Source of the DNA: [Mycobacterium] fortunisiensis
GTDB taxonomy: Bacteria > Actinomycetota > Actinomycetes > Mycobacteriales > Mycobacteriaceae
Assembly: GCF_019050325.1 (NCBI RefSeq)
Contig: NZ_VOMB01000010.1
Location: 186,001-250,000, forward strand
Reading direction: 5' to 3'
DNA: 64,000 nt
The notes under the pieces were generated by a model that saw nothing but the letters and a program-made list of their open reading frames with translations, ran no database searches and had not been told where the DNA came from. This document shows positions 17,147 to 24,672 of the stretch, in pieces (position 1 is the stretch's first letter; every line of letters starts with the position of its first letter). Both the position numbers and the translations under genes were made by a program.

Positions 17147-18208
17147 ATGGCTGCACCACGCGCCGCACTCGTCGAGGCGGTCGACGCCCTGCCGCAGGCG
17201 GTCAACCCATTGGCGTTGTCGCTCAACGAGTGTCCGTTCCCGCCACTGCCCGCGGTGCGTTCGGCGCTGCGGGTGTGCGACGAGGCCGCCAACCGGTACC
17301 CGGAGTTCCTGCCGCAGCGGTTGCGCTCGCTGATCGCCGATCACGACGGCATCGCCGAGGAACAGGTGATCGTGGGCGCCGGGGCGACCGGGGTGATCAT
17401 GCAGGTGTTGCATGCGGTCACCAGTCCCGGCGACACCATCGTGCTGGCGGCGCCCACCTTTGACGGATATCCGATCTTCGCGCAGTTGGCCCGGTTACGC
17501 ACGGTGACGGTGCCACTCGACGGGCACGGCTGCCACGATCTGGAGGCGATGGCCGACGCCGGACGGGCAGCTCGGGTGGTGGTGCTGTGCCGGCCGCACA
17601 ATCCCACCGGAACCGTGGAACCGGCCGCCGCGATCGAGCGCTTCCTGGCCCGGGTGGGCGCCGACACGATCGTGTTGTTGGACGAGGCCTACGTCGAGTT
17701 CCTGGACGCCCGGCATCGCATCGACGGGCCCAGCCTGGTCGAGCGGTGTGGCAATGTCGTGGTGGTGCGCACCTTTTCGAAGGCCTACGGGCTCGCCGGG
17801 CTGCGGATCGGCTACGGGTTCTGCGCCCGCGATCTGGGCCTGCGGCTGTGGCAGATGCAGCTGCCGTTCGGTATCGGGCTCAGCGCACAGGTGGCCGTCG
17901 CGGCCTCCTATGCCGCGGAAAGTCAGCTGCGCCAACGTATCCGGATGATCGCCGCGGAACGCCGCTATCTGCAGATGCGGTTGCGCGGCCTGGGCGTCTG
18001 CAGCACCGACGGACAGGCCAACTTCGTGTTCCTGCCCGGGGGAGCGATGCGGTGGCCAGACGTGTTCGACGGCACCGGACTTCAGCTGCGCCACTACGCC
18101 GACGGCGGGGTGCGGATCACCGTCGGATCGCGGCAGTCCACCCGCGCGGTGCTGGGTGCGGTGACGGCGGCCCGCGCCGCTGCCGGCTCCACGGCCCCCA
18201 GCGGGTAA
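17147..18208 (+). CDS. PLP-dependent aminotransferase, class I/II (HisC-like)
   Basis: 353 residues of fold type I, close to histidinol-phosphate aminotransferases. Visible motifs are VGAGATGVIMQVLHA, PHNPTGTVEPAAAI, VLLDEAYVEFLD and the PLP lysine in TFSKAYGLAGLRIGYGF. The ATG follows the KAS III stop by one base. A housekeeping HisC role is unlikely because no other his gene is near and the genes upstream form a biosynthetic set. It may supply the 2-keto acid for the TPP enzyme or aminate its product. Confidence 0.85.
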   Translation: MAAPRAALVEAVDALPQAVNPLALSLNECPFPPLPAVRSALRVCDEAANRYPEFLPQRLRSLIADHDGIAEEQVIVGAGATGVIMQVLHAVTSPGDTIVLAAPTFDGYPIFAQLARLRTVTVPLDGHGCHDLEAMADAGRAARVVVLCRPHNPTGTVEPAAAIERFLARVGADTIVLLDEAYVEFLDARHRIDGPSLVERCGNVVVVRTFSKAYGLAGLRIGYGFCARDLGLRLWQMQLPFGIGLSAQVAVAASYAAESQLRQRIRMIAAERRYLQMRLRGLGVCSTDGQANFVFLPGGAMRWPDVFDGTGLQLRHYADGGVRITVGSRQSTRAVLGAVTAARAAAGSTAPSG

Positions 18209-18256
18209 TGGCCACCGAATGCGCGGTCCCGGAGCGGTGATGCGGTAAGAAGAGGC

Positions 18257-18760
18257 GTGACCTCGCCACCGGACAAGCGTGACCCCATTGCGCAGGCCCG
18301 CGCCAACTGGGAGGCCGCGGGGTGGGGCGATGTGGCCGGCGGCATGGTCGCGGTGACCTCGGTGATGCGGGCCCATCAGATCCTGCTGGCCCGGGTGGAG
18401 ACCGCGCTGCGGCCTTACGATCTGAGCTTCTCGCGGTTCGAGTTGTTACGGCTGCTGGCCTTCAGCCGGGCCGGGGCCCTGCCGATCACCAAGGCGTCGG
18501 ACCGGCTGCAGGTGCACGTCACCAGCGTCACGCACGCCATCCGCCGGTTGGAAGCCAACGGCCTGGTGGAACGCATCCCGCATCCCACCGACGGGCGCAC
18601 CACGCTGGTGCGGATCACCGATCTGGGGCGCTCCACGGTGGAGGACGCTACCGTGACGCTGAACCAGCAGGTGTTCGCCGACGTCGGGATGTCGGAGGAG
18701 CAGTCCCAGGCACTGGTGGCCTCGATCGAGACGCTGCGCCGCAACTCCGGCGATTTCTGA
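18257..18760 (+). CDS. MarR-family regulator (Rv0737-like)
   Basis: 167 residues with a MarR winged helix: LSFSRFELLRLLAFSRAGALPITKASDRLQVHVTSV is the HTH, followed by the wing LVERIPHPTDGRTTLVRITDLG. The GTG start has AGAAGAGG upstream. In M. tuberculosis a MarR-like gene (Rv0737) directly follows rslA; here the four-gene biosynthetic cluster lies between them, so this gene marks the right border of an insertion relative to that genome. Its target could be that cluster, but no operator is evident in the 48-base gap. Confidence 0.88.
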   Translation: MTSPPDKRDPIAQARANWEAAGWGDVAGGMVAVTSVMRAHQILLARVETALRPYDLSFSRFELLRLLAFSRAGALPITKASDRLQVHVTSVTHAIRRLEANGLVERIPHPTDGRTTLVRITDLGRSTVEDATVTLNQQVFADVGMSEEQSQALVASIETLRRNSGDF

Positions 18761-18768
18761 GTGACCGG

Positions 18769-19152
18769 TCAGTCGGCGATCTGCAGGCTGAGGAATTCCG
18801 GGGCCTTGATCACCCGGCGCAGCATGAACCGGATGAATGCCGGCATCTCGGTGGCGTTCTCGTCGCGGTAGACCTGCGGTGCGGTCAACCGGTACCGGTG
18901 GCCGCGGGACTCCAGCTCGCATCCGCCCGCGGCCAGGACGTTGCGTACCCAGTCGGCCTGCGGCCCGTAGGTCAGTGCGATGACGTATCCGTGGGGTCTG
19001 CGGAACGCCCACAGCGGGGTGCGGAACGTGCGGCCGGACTTGCGGCCTCGGTGGATGACGACGGCCCAGCCGGGCGCCCATGGGGCGATGAACCGGGTGA
19101 GCTTGTTCAGACCGAATTTGTTGGCTTGGGCGACCCAGCGGGGAGCGGGCAT
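18769..19152 (-). CDS. Deazaflavin (F420)-dependent nitroreductase-family protein
   Basis: 127 residues of the split-barrel Ddn-like family that uses F420H2 or related cofactors. The core is VVIHRGRKSGRTFRTPLWAF (phosphate-binding region of the cofactor), then YVIALTYGPQADWVRNVLAAGG with the family Asp-Trp. I placed the start at the ATG at 19152, with GAGGAG ten bases upstream, rather than the longer frame. It is divergent from a TetR gene 86 bases away, which is likely its regulator. Confidence 0.85.
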   Translation of the reverse strand: MPAPRWVAQANKFGLNKLTRFIAPWAPGWAVVIHRGRKSGRTFRTPLWAFRRPHGYVIALTYGPQADWVRNVLAAGGCELESRGHRYRLTAPQVYRDENATEMPAFIRFMLRRVIKAPEFLSLQIAD

Positions 19153-19238
19153 CAGAGATAACTCCTCGGTTGTGGAATTAATGTTCTGAGCGTAGCTCCG
19201 CCGCCCGGCAGAAGTCAACGACTGTAGAATTCCTGGGT

Positions 19239-19829
19239 ATGCCGCCACGTGGACGACGGCCCGGCCGCCCCGACACCCGCGAACACCTGGTGGCCACCGC
19301 CCGGGCGATGTTCGCCGAGGGCGGCTACGACAAGACCTCGCTGCGCGACATCGCGGCCGCCGCCGAGGTGGACCCCGCCCTGATCCGGCACTATTTCGGC
19401 AGCAAAGCCGACCTGTTCCGGGCCACGGTGGGCTGGCCGTTCGACCCCGAGCAGTTCGGCGCCCGCATCCTCGACACCGACGGCGGCAGCCTGGCCGAAC
19501 GCCTCACCCGGGTGTTCTTCGAACTCTGGGAACACCCCGACACCCGCGCGCCGCTGCTGGCGATCCTGCGCGGCGCGGCCACCCACGAGGAATCGGCCAC
19601 CCTGGTCCGTCAGTTCATCGAGCAACGGATCTACCCGCAGATCGCCACCGCCCTGACCGGTACCGACGCAGAGTTCCGGGTGGACTTGGCCATGGGACAA
19701 CTCCTCGGCATCGCCTACCTGCGCCACATCCTGCGGATCGAGCCCATCGCATCGCAGCCCACCGAGGAGCTCATCGCCCGCGCGGTGTCTGCCGTGCGGG
19801 TGCATCTCGACGGGCCCGGGCTCAGGTGA
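19239..19829 (+). CDS. TetR-family regulator
   Basis: 196 residues. The N-terminal HTH is TREHLVATARAMFAEGGYDKTSLRDIAAAAEVDPALIRHYFGSKADLFRA, very close to the TetR_N consensus; the C-terminal half is a helical ligand domain of the TetR_C_17 kind (LTRVFFELWEHPDTRAPLLAILRGA). It is divergent from the deazaflavin reductase gene and ends 8 bases into the convergent kinase gene. The 19153-19238 gap contains GAATT-centred short repeats (near 19176 and 19225) that may be its operator. Confidence 0.9.
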   Translation: MPPRGRRPGRPDTREHLVATARAMFAEGGYDKTSLRDIAAAAEVDPALIRHYFGSKADLFRATVGWPFDPEQFGARILDTDGGSLAERLTRVFFELWEHPDTRAPLLAILRGAATHEESATLVRQFIEQRIYPQIATALTGTDAEFRVDLAMGQLLGIAYLRHILRIEPIASQPTEELIARAVSAVRVHLDGPGLR

Positions 19830-21033
19830 GGACGGCAGGCAGCGGGATGGCCGCAGTCACCGTGGTGCCCGCACCCGGGCGGGACCGGATGTGCAGCCGG
19901 CCGCCGACGATCTCGGCCCGCTCGGCCATCGACAACAACCCGTAACCACCCATCTCGTCGCTGCCCAACGGATGCTCGAAAGTGTCGAAACCCTTTCCGT
20001 CATCCACGATCTCGAGGCGGGCCACACCGTCGTCCACGCTGAAGGTCAGCTGGGCCCGATCGGCCTCGGCATGTTTGACCACGTTCTGCAGACACTCCTG
20101 GGCGATCCGGTACAACGCCAGCTCGATGTGATCAGGCAGCCGGGTCTCGGCCAGGTCGACGTCGATCGGTGGCCGCGGGATCGAGCGGGCCAGGCTGGCC
20201 AGCCCACCGGACAGGCCGAGATCGTCGAGCACCGGCGGGCGCAGCCCGCTGATCGCGGCCCGCGCCTCCTGCAGCGTCAGCGCGGCCAGCTCACGCGCGG
20301 CGGTCAGCTGCTCGGCCACCACGTGCGGCTCGGCCGCGCGCGCCGCGGCGTCGAGCCGGTAGGACAGCGTCACCAACCGCTGCGAGATGCCGTCGTGAAT
20401 GTCGCCGGCCAACCGGCGTCGTTCGATCTCCTGCGCCTGGATCACCTGCTCGACGAAATTCTCGTGCGCCCGCTCGCGGGCCACCAGCTGGCGGTGCAGC
20501 CGGGCCTGGTGCAACGCGCCGGCGATCAACCGGCCGATCACCAACAGCAACTCCACGTCGCGCGGGGTGAACTCGCGCCGGTGCACGGTGTGCACGTTGA
20601 GCACGCCGACCAGACCGCCCGGTCCGGTCTCCATCGGCACGGACACCATCGAGGTGAAGTCACGCCCCCGCAGCGACTCGAACGGCTTGTAGCGCGGGTC
20701 GGATTCCTTGTCGTGGCTGATCACCACCGGCTGGCGATGGCTGGCCACCCACCCGGAGATGCCCTGGCCGAGCGGCAACCGGATCTTGCCGATCTCGGCG
20801 TCGAACGGGGGGGTGGCCCCGGCCAGCGTCAGGGACCGGTCCGAGTCGTCGAGCACGTGCACGAAGCACACGTCGGTGGCGGTGGCATCGGTGATCATCC
20901 GGGCTGCCGCGGCGGCCAGCGGTTCCACGCCCGGCCCACTGGAGGCGGCCTGGATGAGTTCGCGCAGCAGCGCCAGCTCCCGATCGGCGGTCAGGTCGAT
21001 CGGGCCGAGTTCGCGCGCGGGCTTGTCGGTCAT
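19822..21033 (-). CDS. GAF-domain sensor histidine kinase, NarX/LiaS-type
   Basis: 403 residues, soluble. Residues 25-180 form a GAF domain (MITDATATDVCFVHVLDD, LPLGQGISGWVASHRQPVVISHD). A HisKA_3 domain follows with the phospho-His in RRRLAGDIHDGISQRLVTLSYRL, and a HATPase_c domain with AQECLQNVVKHAEAD, VDDGKGFD and GGYGLLSMAERAEIVGG. The start at 21033 overlaps the stop of the response regulator gene (ATGA). The GAF domain lacks an obvious haem-binding His series, so the signal is unknown. Confidence 0.92.
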   Translation of the reverse strand: MTDKPARELGPIDLTADRELALLRELIQAASSGPGVEPLAAAAARMITDATATDVCFVHVLDDSDRSLTLAGATPPFDAEIGKIRLPLGQGISGWVASHRQPVVISHDKESDPRYKPFESLRGRDFTSMVSVPMETGPGGLVGVLNVHTVHRREFTPRDVELLLVIGRLIAGALHQARLHRQLVARERAHENFVEQVIQAQEIERRRLAGDIHDGISQRLVTLSYRLDAAARAAEPHVVAEQLTAARELAALTLQEARAAISGLRPPVLDDLGLSGGLASLARSIPRPPIDVDLAETRLPDHIELALYRIAQECLQNVVKHAEADRAQLTFSVDDGVARLEIVDDGKGFDTFEHPLGSDEMGGYGLLSMAERAEIVGGRLHIRSRPGAGTTVTAAIPLPAVLT

Positions 21034-21692
21034 TGGTAGATGCCCTCGCGCAGCGCGGTGGCCACCGCGCCGGCCCGGTCGCTGACCCCGAGCTTGCGGT
21101 AGATGGACCGCAGGTGGGTCTTGACCGTCTCCTCGCCGATCACCAGTTTGTTGGCGATCCCGCGGTTCGACAGCCCGGCCACCACGAACGACAGGATCTC
21201 GCTCTCGCGCTGGGTCAGGCCCTGGCGCACCCCGGGCCAGAACTCGTCGCGCTGCAGCCGGGCCGCGGTGCCGGCCGCGCGGGCCGCCATGCCGGGATCG
21301 ATCGCGGTCTGCCCGCTGTGGGCGAACTCGATCTGCCGCACCAGCTCGTCGCTGCTGATGCTCTTGAGCAGGTATCCGGCCGCGCCCACCCGCAGCGCCT
21401 GGAACAGGTACTGCTCGTCGTCGTACACCGACAGCATGACCACCTTGCGCTCGGGCTCGCGCTCTCGCAGTACCCGGCACAGGTCCAGGCCGCTGGAGCC
21501 CTCCATTCGCACGTCGCACAGCACGATGTCGGGATCGACCGCCTCGATCACGCCCAACGCGCGCTCGGCGCCGACCGCCTGACCGACCACCTCGACCCGG
21601 TCGCTGAACGCGGCAAGCATGGCCTTGAGACCCTCGATGACCATTTCGTGGTCATCGACCAGCACAAGGCGCACTGGACTGGAGGGCGCCAT
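21030..21692 (-). CDS. NarL/LuxR-family response regulator
   Basis: 220 residues. The receiver domain has acidic pocket DDHEMV, phosphoacceptor Asp in DIVLCDVRMEG and Lys in GYLLKSIS; the C-terminal LuxR HTH is LTQRESEILSFVVAGLSNRGIANKLVIGEETVKTHLRSIYRKLG. I use the ATG at 21692; another in-frame ATG lies two codons upstream. It is transcribed first and coupled to the kinase. Two palindromes with a shared C-rich/TA/G-rich core lie at and upstream of its start and may be autoregulatory sites. Confidence 0.92.
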   Translation of the reverse strand: MAPSSPVRLVLVDDHEMVIEGLKAMLAAFSDRVEVVGQAVGAERALGVIEAVDPDIVLCDVRMEGSSGLDLCRVLREREPERKVVMLSVYDDEQYLFQALRVGAAGYLLKSISSDELVRQIEFAHSGQTAIDPGMAARAAGTAARLQRDEFWPGVRQGLTQRESEILSFVVAGLSNRGIANKLVIGEETVKTHLRSIYRKLGVSDRAGAVATALREGIYQ

Positions 21693-21697
21693 GAACA

Positions 21698-21715
21698 TCA
21701 CCCTAAAGGGGGTGA
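21698..21715. promoter_or_regulatory. Palindrome at the response-regulator start
   Basis: TCACCCTAAAGGGGGTGA has perfect 6-base arms (TCACCC/GGGTGA). It overlaps the ribosome binding region of the response regulator gene. Its core resembles the second palindrome 32 bases further upstream. Confidence 0.45.
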
Positions 21716-21746
21716 GGCGGCGGGTAGAGGAACTTGACCGGCTCAA

Positions 21747-21762
21747 TCCCCCCTACGGGGGA
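21747..21762. promoter_or_regulatory. Palindrome between response regulator and HAD-like gene
   Basis: TCCCCCCTACGGGGGA has perfect 6-base arms (TCCCCC/GGGGGA) around CTAC. It lies in the divergent gap, 35 bases before the GTG of the HAD-like gene, and could serve both directions as a binding site of the NarL-type regulator. Confidence 0.45.
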
Positions 21763-21797
21763 CGCGCAGCGGATGTGATGTAGGCCACTCTCATGGG

Positions 21798-22586
21798 GTG
21801 TCGTTACAAGAGAAGTCATGGCGGGCCGGTCGGTTCTGGTGGGACTGTGCGCAGGCCGATGCCGGCAATCATCCGCTGCGTGCCCTGATATTCGACCTTG
21901 ATGCGCTGTCCGACCTCGACGTCGACGGGCATCGCGTCGTGTTCAACGCCGCCTTCGCCGCGCACGGCCTGCCCATCCACTGGAGTGTCGCCCGCTATCA
22001 ACAGCTGCTGGCCCTGCACGACGAACGCCAGCGCGTCACCGCCGAGCTGCGCAAGCGGGGCGTGGGCACCGAGTGCGACGTGCTCACCGAGGTGCTCGCC
22101 GACGAAATCTGCATGACCAAGGACATGATGTTCGACGAGATGATCCTCGATGCCGGCCTGAGCCCGCGGCCCGGCCTGGAGGATCTGGTGAACGACGCGT
22201 TCCTCGTCGGACTGCCGGTCGGGGTGGTTGCCGCCGGCCGCCGGCGCTGGGCCGAGCCCCTGGTACGTCAGCTCGTCGGTGAGGGCCTGGTGGAGACCGT
22301 GGTGACCACCGACGACGCGACCACTTCCGGCCTGTACCAGCATGCGCTGGCCGAGCTGGGGGTCGCCGGTCCCGACGCGCTGGCCATGACGGGTTCGGCG
22401 GCGAGCCTGCGGGCCGCCAACCGCGGCGGGATGGCCGGCGTGCTCATCGACCCCGACGCCGGCCCGGGCGTGCCCGAGGCGATCACGGTGCGGCCCGACT
22501 ACGACGGGGCCGACGCCCTGCGCCTGCCGGTCTGCCAGCGGCTGCACACCCAGTGGTGGGCGCAGCGCAGCCCGTCCGCGGCCTAG
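21798..22586 (+). CDS. HAD-superfamily protein, probably catalytically degenerate
   Basis: 262 residues. Motif I of HAD hydrolases is recognisable as LIFDLDALSDLD near residue 30, and the following cap (HRVVFNAAFAAHGLPIHW) fits beta-phosphoglucomutase-like members. Motif II reads VVAAGRRR without the usual Ser/Thr, the motif III Lys is absent (TTSGLYQHALAELG), and motif IV (DALAMTGSAASLRAANRGGM) lacks the acidic pair. It therefore probably binds a phospho-ligand rather than hydrolysing it. The GTG start lacks a good Shine-Dalgarno. It is divergent from the two-component genes. Confidence 0.7.
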   Translation: MSLQEKSWRAGRFWWDCAQADAGNHPLRALIFDLDALSDLDVDGHRVVFNAAFAAHGLPIHWSVARYQQLLALHDERQRVTAELRKRGVGTECDVLTEVLADEICMTKDMMFDEMILDAGLSPRPGLEDLVNDAFLVGLPVGVVAAGRRRWAEPLVRQLVGEGLVETVVTTDDATTSGLYQHALAELGVAGPDALAMTGSAASLRAANRGGMAGVLIDPDAGPGVPEAITVRPDYDGADALRLPVCQRLHTQWWAQRSPSAA

Positions 22587-22602
22587 CTCCAGCGCGCAGA
22601 CA

Positions 22603-23475
22603 TCAGCCGCGCAGCGTCTCGATGACGGCGCTGAAATCCTTGTCCGCGTGCTCCTCGGCGAATGCGCGGTAGATCTCGGCGGCATGGGTACCCAGCGGCG
22701 CTGAGGAGCCCGTGGACTCGACCGCGGCCATCGCCAGCCCGAGATCCTTGTTCATCAGGGCAGTGGCGAAGCCCGGCTTGAAGTCGTTGTTGGCCGGGGA
22801 GGTCGGAACCGGGCCGGGCACCGGACAATTCGTGTGCACCGCCCAGCAGTTGCCGGTGGCACCGGTGATCACGTCGAACAGGGCCTGCTTGTCCAGCCCG
22901 AGCTTCTCGGCCAGCACGAACGCCTCACCGACCGCGATCTGCTGCACGGCCAGCACCATGTTGTTGCACACCTTGGCGGCCTGACCCGCGCCGGCCGCGC
23001 CGCAGTGGATGATCTTGCCCGCCATGGGTTCCAGGACCGGGCGGGCAGCGGCCACCGCGTCCTGGGAGCCGCCGACCATGAAGGCCAGCGTGCCGGCCAC
23101 CGCGCCCTTCACGCCGCCGGACACCGGGGCGTCGAGCTGTGCGAAGCCCTTGCCGGCGGCCAGCTTGTGCACGTCGCGGGCGTCGTCGACCGAGATCGTG
23201 GAGCTGTCGATGAACAGCGCGCCCGGCGCCGCGGCCGGCAGCACCTCGTCGTAGCAGCTGCGCACCAACGCCCCGTTGGGCAGCATGGTGATCACCACGT
23301 CCGCGCCTTCGACGGCGTGCGCGCCGGTGTCGAACACGGTGACGCCGTTGGCTTTTGCCGCTTCCTGTGCGGCCGGCACCGGGTCGAAGCCGCGGACGGT
23401 GTGTCCGGCGGTCACCAGGTTGGCCGCCATCGGGCCACCCATGTTGCCCAGCCCCAAGAATGCGATCGTCGCCAT
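22603..23475 (-). CDS. mmsB: 3-hydroxyisobutyrate dehydrogenase
   Basis: 290 residues that oxidise 3-hydroxyisobutyrate to methylmalonate semialdehyde with NAD+ in valine breakdown. The nucleotide site is FLGLGNMGGPMAANL at the N-terminus, the substrate signature DAPVSGGVKGA is near residue 116, and the catalytic Lys is in GQAAKVCNNM. It is the last gene of the mmsA-fadE9-mmsB operon, 12 bases after fadE9, in the same order as Rv0753c-Rv0752c-Rv0751c. Confidence 0.95.
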   Translation of the reverse strand: MATIAFLGLGNMGGPMAANLVTAGHTVRGFDPVPAAQEAAKANGVTVFDTGAHAVEGADVVITMLPNGALVRSCYDEVLPAAAPGALFIDSSTISVDDARDVHKLAAGKGFAQLDAPVSGGVKGAVAGTLAFMVGGSQDAVAAARPVLEPMAGKIIHCGAAGAGQAAKVCNNMVLAVQQIAVGEAFVLAEKLGLDKQALFDVITGATGNCWAVHTNCPVPGPVPTSPANNDFKPGFATALMNKDLGLAMAAVESTGSSAPLGTHAAEIYRAFAEEHADKDFSAVIETLRG

Positions 23476-23487
23476 TGACCCTCCCGG

Positions 23488-24663
23488 TTAAGACGCGCGG
23501 ACGCGGGCCGATTCGGACCGGCCGATCACCACGCGCATGATTTCGTTGGTGCCCTCAAGGATGCGGTGCACCCGCAGATCCCGGACGATTTTCTCCAGAC
23601 CGTACTCGCGCAGGTACCCGTAGCCGCCGTGCAGCTGCAGCGCCTGGTCGGCCACCTCGAAGCAGGTGTCGGTGACGTACAGCTTGGCCATCGCGCACAG
23701 TGTCACCTTGTCCGGGTGGTTGGAGTCCAGTGCGGAAGCCGCCCGCCACAACATGTTTCGCGACGTCTCCAGGCCGGTGGCCATCTCGGCCAGGGTGAAC
23801 CGGATGGTCGGCTCGTCGAGTAGGGCGCCGCCGAACGCCTGACGGTCGGCCAGGTAGCTCAGCGTCTTGTCGTAGGCGGCCTGCGCGCCACCCAGCGAAC
23901 AGGCGGCGATGTTGATCCGCCCGCCGTTGAGCCCGTTCATCGCGATCGGAAAACCGGTGCCCTCGGTGCCGCCCAGCAGGGCCTCGGCCGGCACCCGGGC
24001 GCCCTCGAAGACCACCTGTGCGGTGGGCTGGGCGTTCCAGCCCATCTTGGCCTCTTGGGTGCCGAAACTCAGTCCCGGCGTGTCCTTTTCGACGACGAAG
24101 GTGGAAATTCCACGGTGGCCCGGCTCGCCTTCTTGTGTGCCGGTGCGAGCCATCACGATGTACACGTCGGAGCTGCCGGCCCCGGAGATGAACTGCTTGA
24201 CCCCGTCGAGGACGTAATCGTCACCGTCGCGCACGGCCCGGGTCCGCAGCGCCGCCGCGTCGGAACCGGCGCCCGGTTCGGTCAGGCAGTAGCTGGCGAT
24301 GGCCTCCATCGAGGCCAGCTTCGGCACCAAGGTCTTGCGCTGCTCCTCGGTGCCGAAGCTGTCGACCATCCACGCACACATGTTGTGGATGGACAGGAAC
24401 GCCGCCAGGGTGGGGTCGGCGGCCGCGAGAGCTTCGAAGATGCGCACCGCATCCAGTCGGCGCAGCCCGCTGCCGCCGGCGTCCTCACCGCAGTAGATGG
24501 CGCCCATACCGAGTTCGGCCGCCTCACGCAGTACGTCGGTGGGGAAGTGGTGCGTCTCGTCCCACTCCAACGCGTATGGTGCGATGCGCTTTTCGGCGAA
24601 CGCGGCCGCCGTGTCGACGATCACGCGTTCGTCGTCGCTGAGACTGTAGGGGTCCATCTGCAA
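23488..24663 (-). CDS. fadE9: Acyl-CoA dehydrogenase FadE9 (isobutyryl-CoA dehydrogenase-like)
   Basis: 391 residues with the complete acyl-CoA dehydrogenase fold. FAD-site motif YCLTEPGAGSDAAALRT is near residue 130, QAFGGALLDEPTIRF follows, and the catalytic Glu is in the C-terminal RILEGTNEIMRVVIGR. In this operon the substrate is most likely isobutyryl-CoA, giving methacrylyl-CoA in valine catabolism. It is 9 bases after mmsA and 12 bases before mmsB. Confidence 0.93.
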   Translation of the reverse strand: MQMDPYSLSDDERVIVDTAAAFAEKRIAPYALEWDETHHFPTDVLREAAELGMGAIYCGEDAGGSGLRRLDAVRIFEALAAADPTLAAFLSIHNMCAWMVDSFGTEEQRKTLVPKLASMEAIASYCLTEPGAGSDAAALRTRAVRDGDDYVLDGVKQFISGAGSSDVYIVMARTGTQEGEPGHRGISTFVVEKDTPGLSFGTQEAKMGWNAQPTAQVVFEGARVPAEALLGGTEGTGFPIAMNGLNGGRINIAACSLGGAQAAYDKTLSYLADRQAFGGALLDEPTIRFTLAEMATGLETSRNMLWRAASALDSNHPDKVTLCAMAKLYVTDTCFEVADQALQLHGGYGYLREYGLEKIVRDLRVHRILEGTNEIMRVVIGRSESARVRAS

Positions 24664-24672
24664 CTGCCCGGC

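Noticed and set aside
17147..18208. Histidine biosynthesis hisC
   Set aside because: It resembles HisC, but no his genes are near and it is tied to a TPP-KAS III cluster; a secondary role is more likely.
19822..21519. Histidine kinase frame extended to 21519
   Set aside because: The extra 162 residues are the response regulator read in another frame; the ATGA at 21030-21033 fixes the start.
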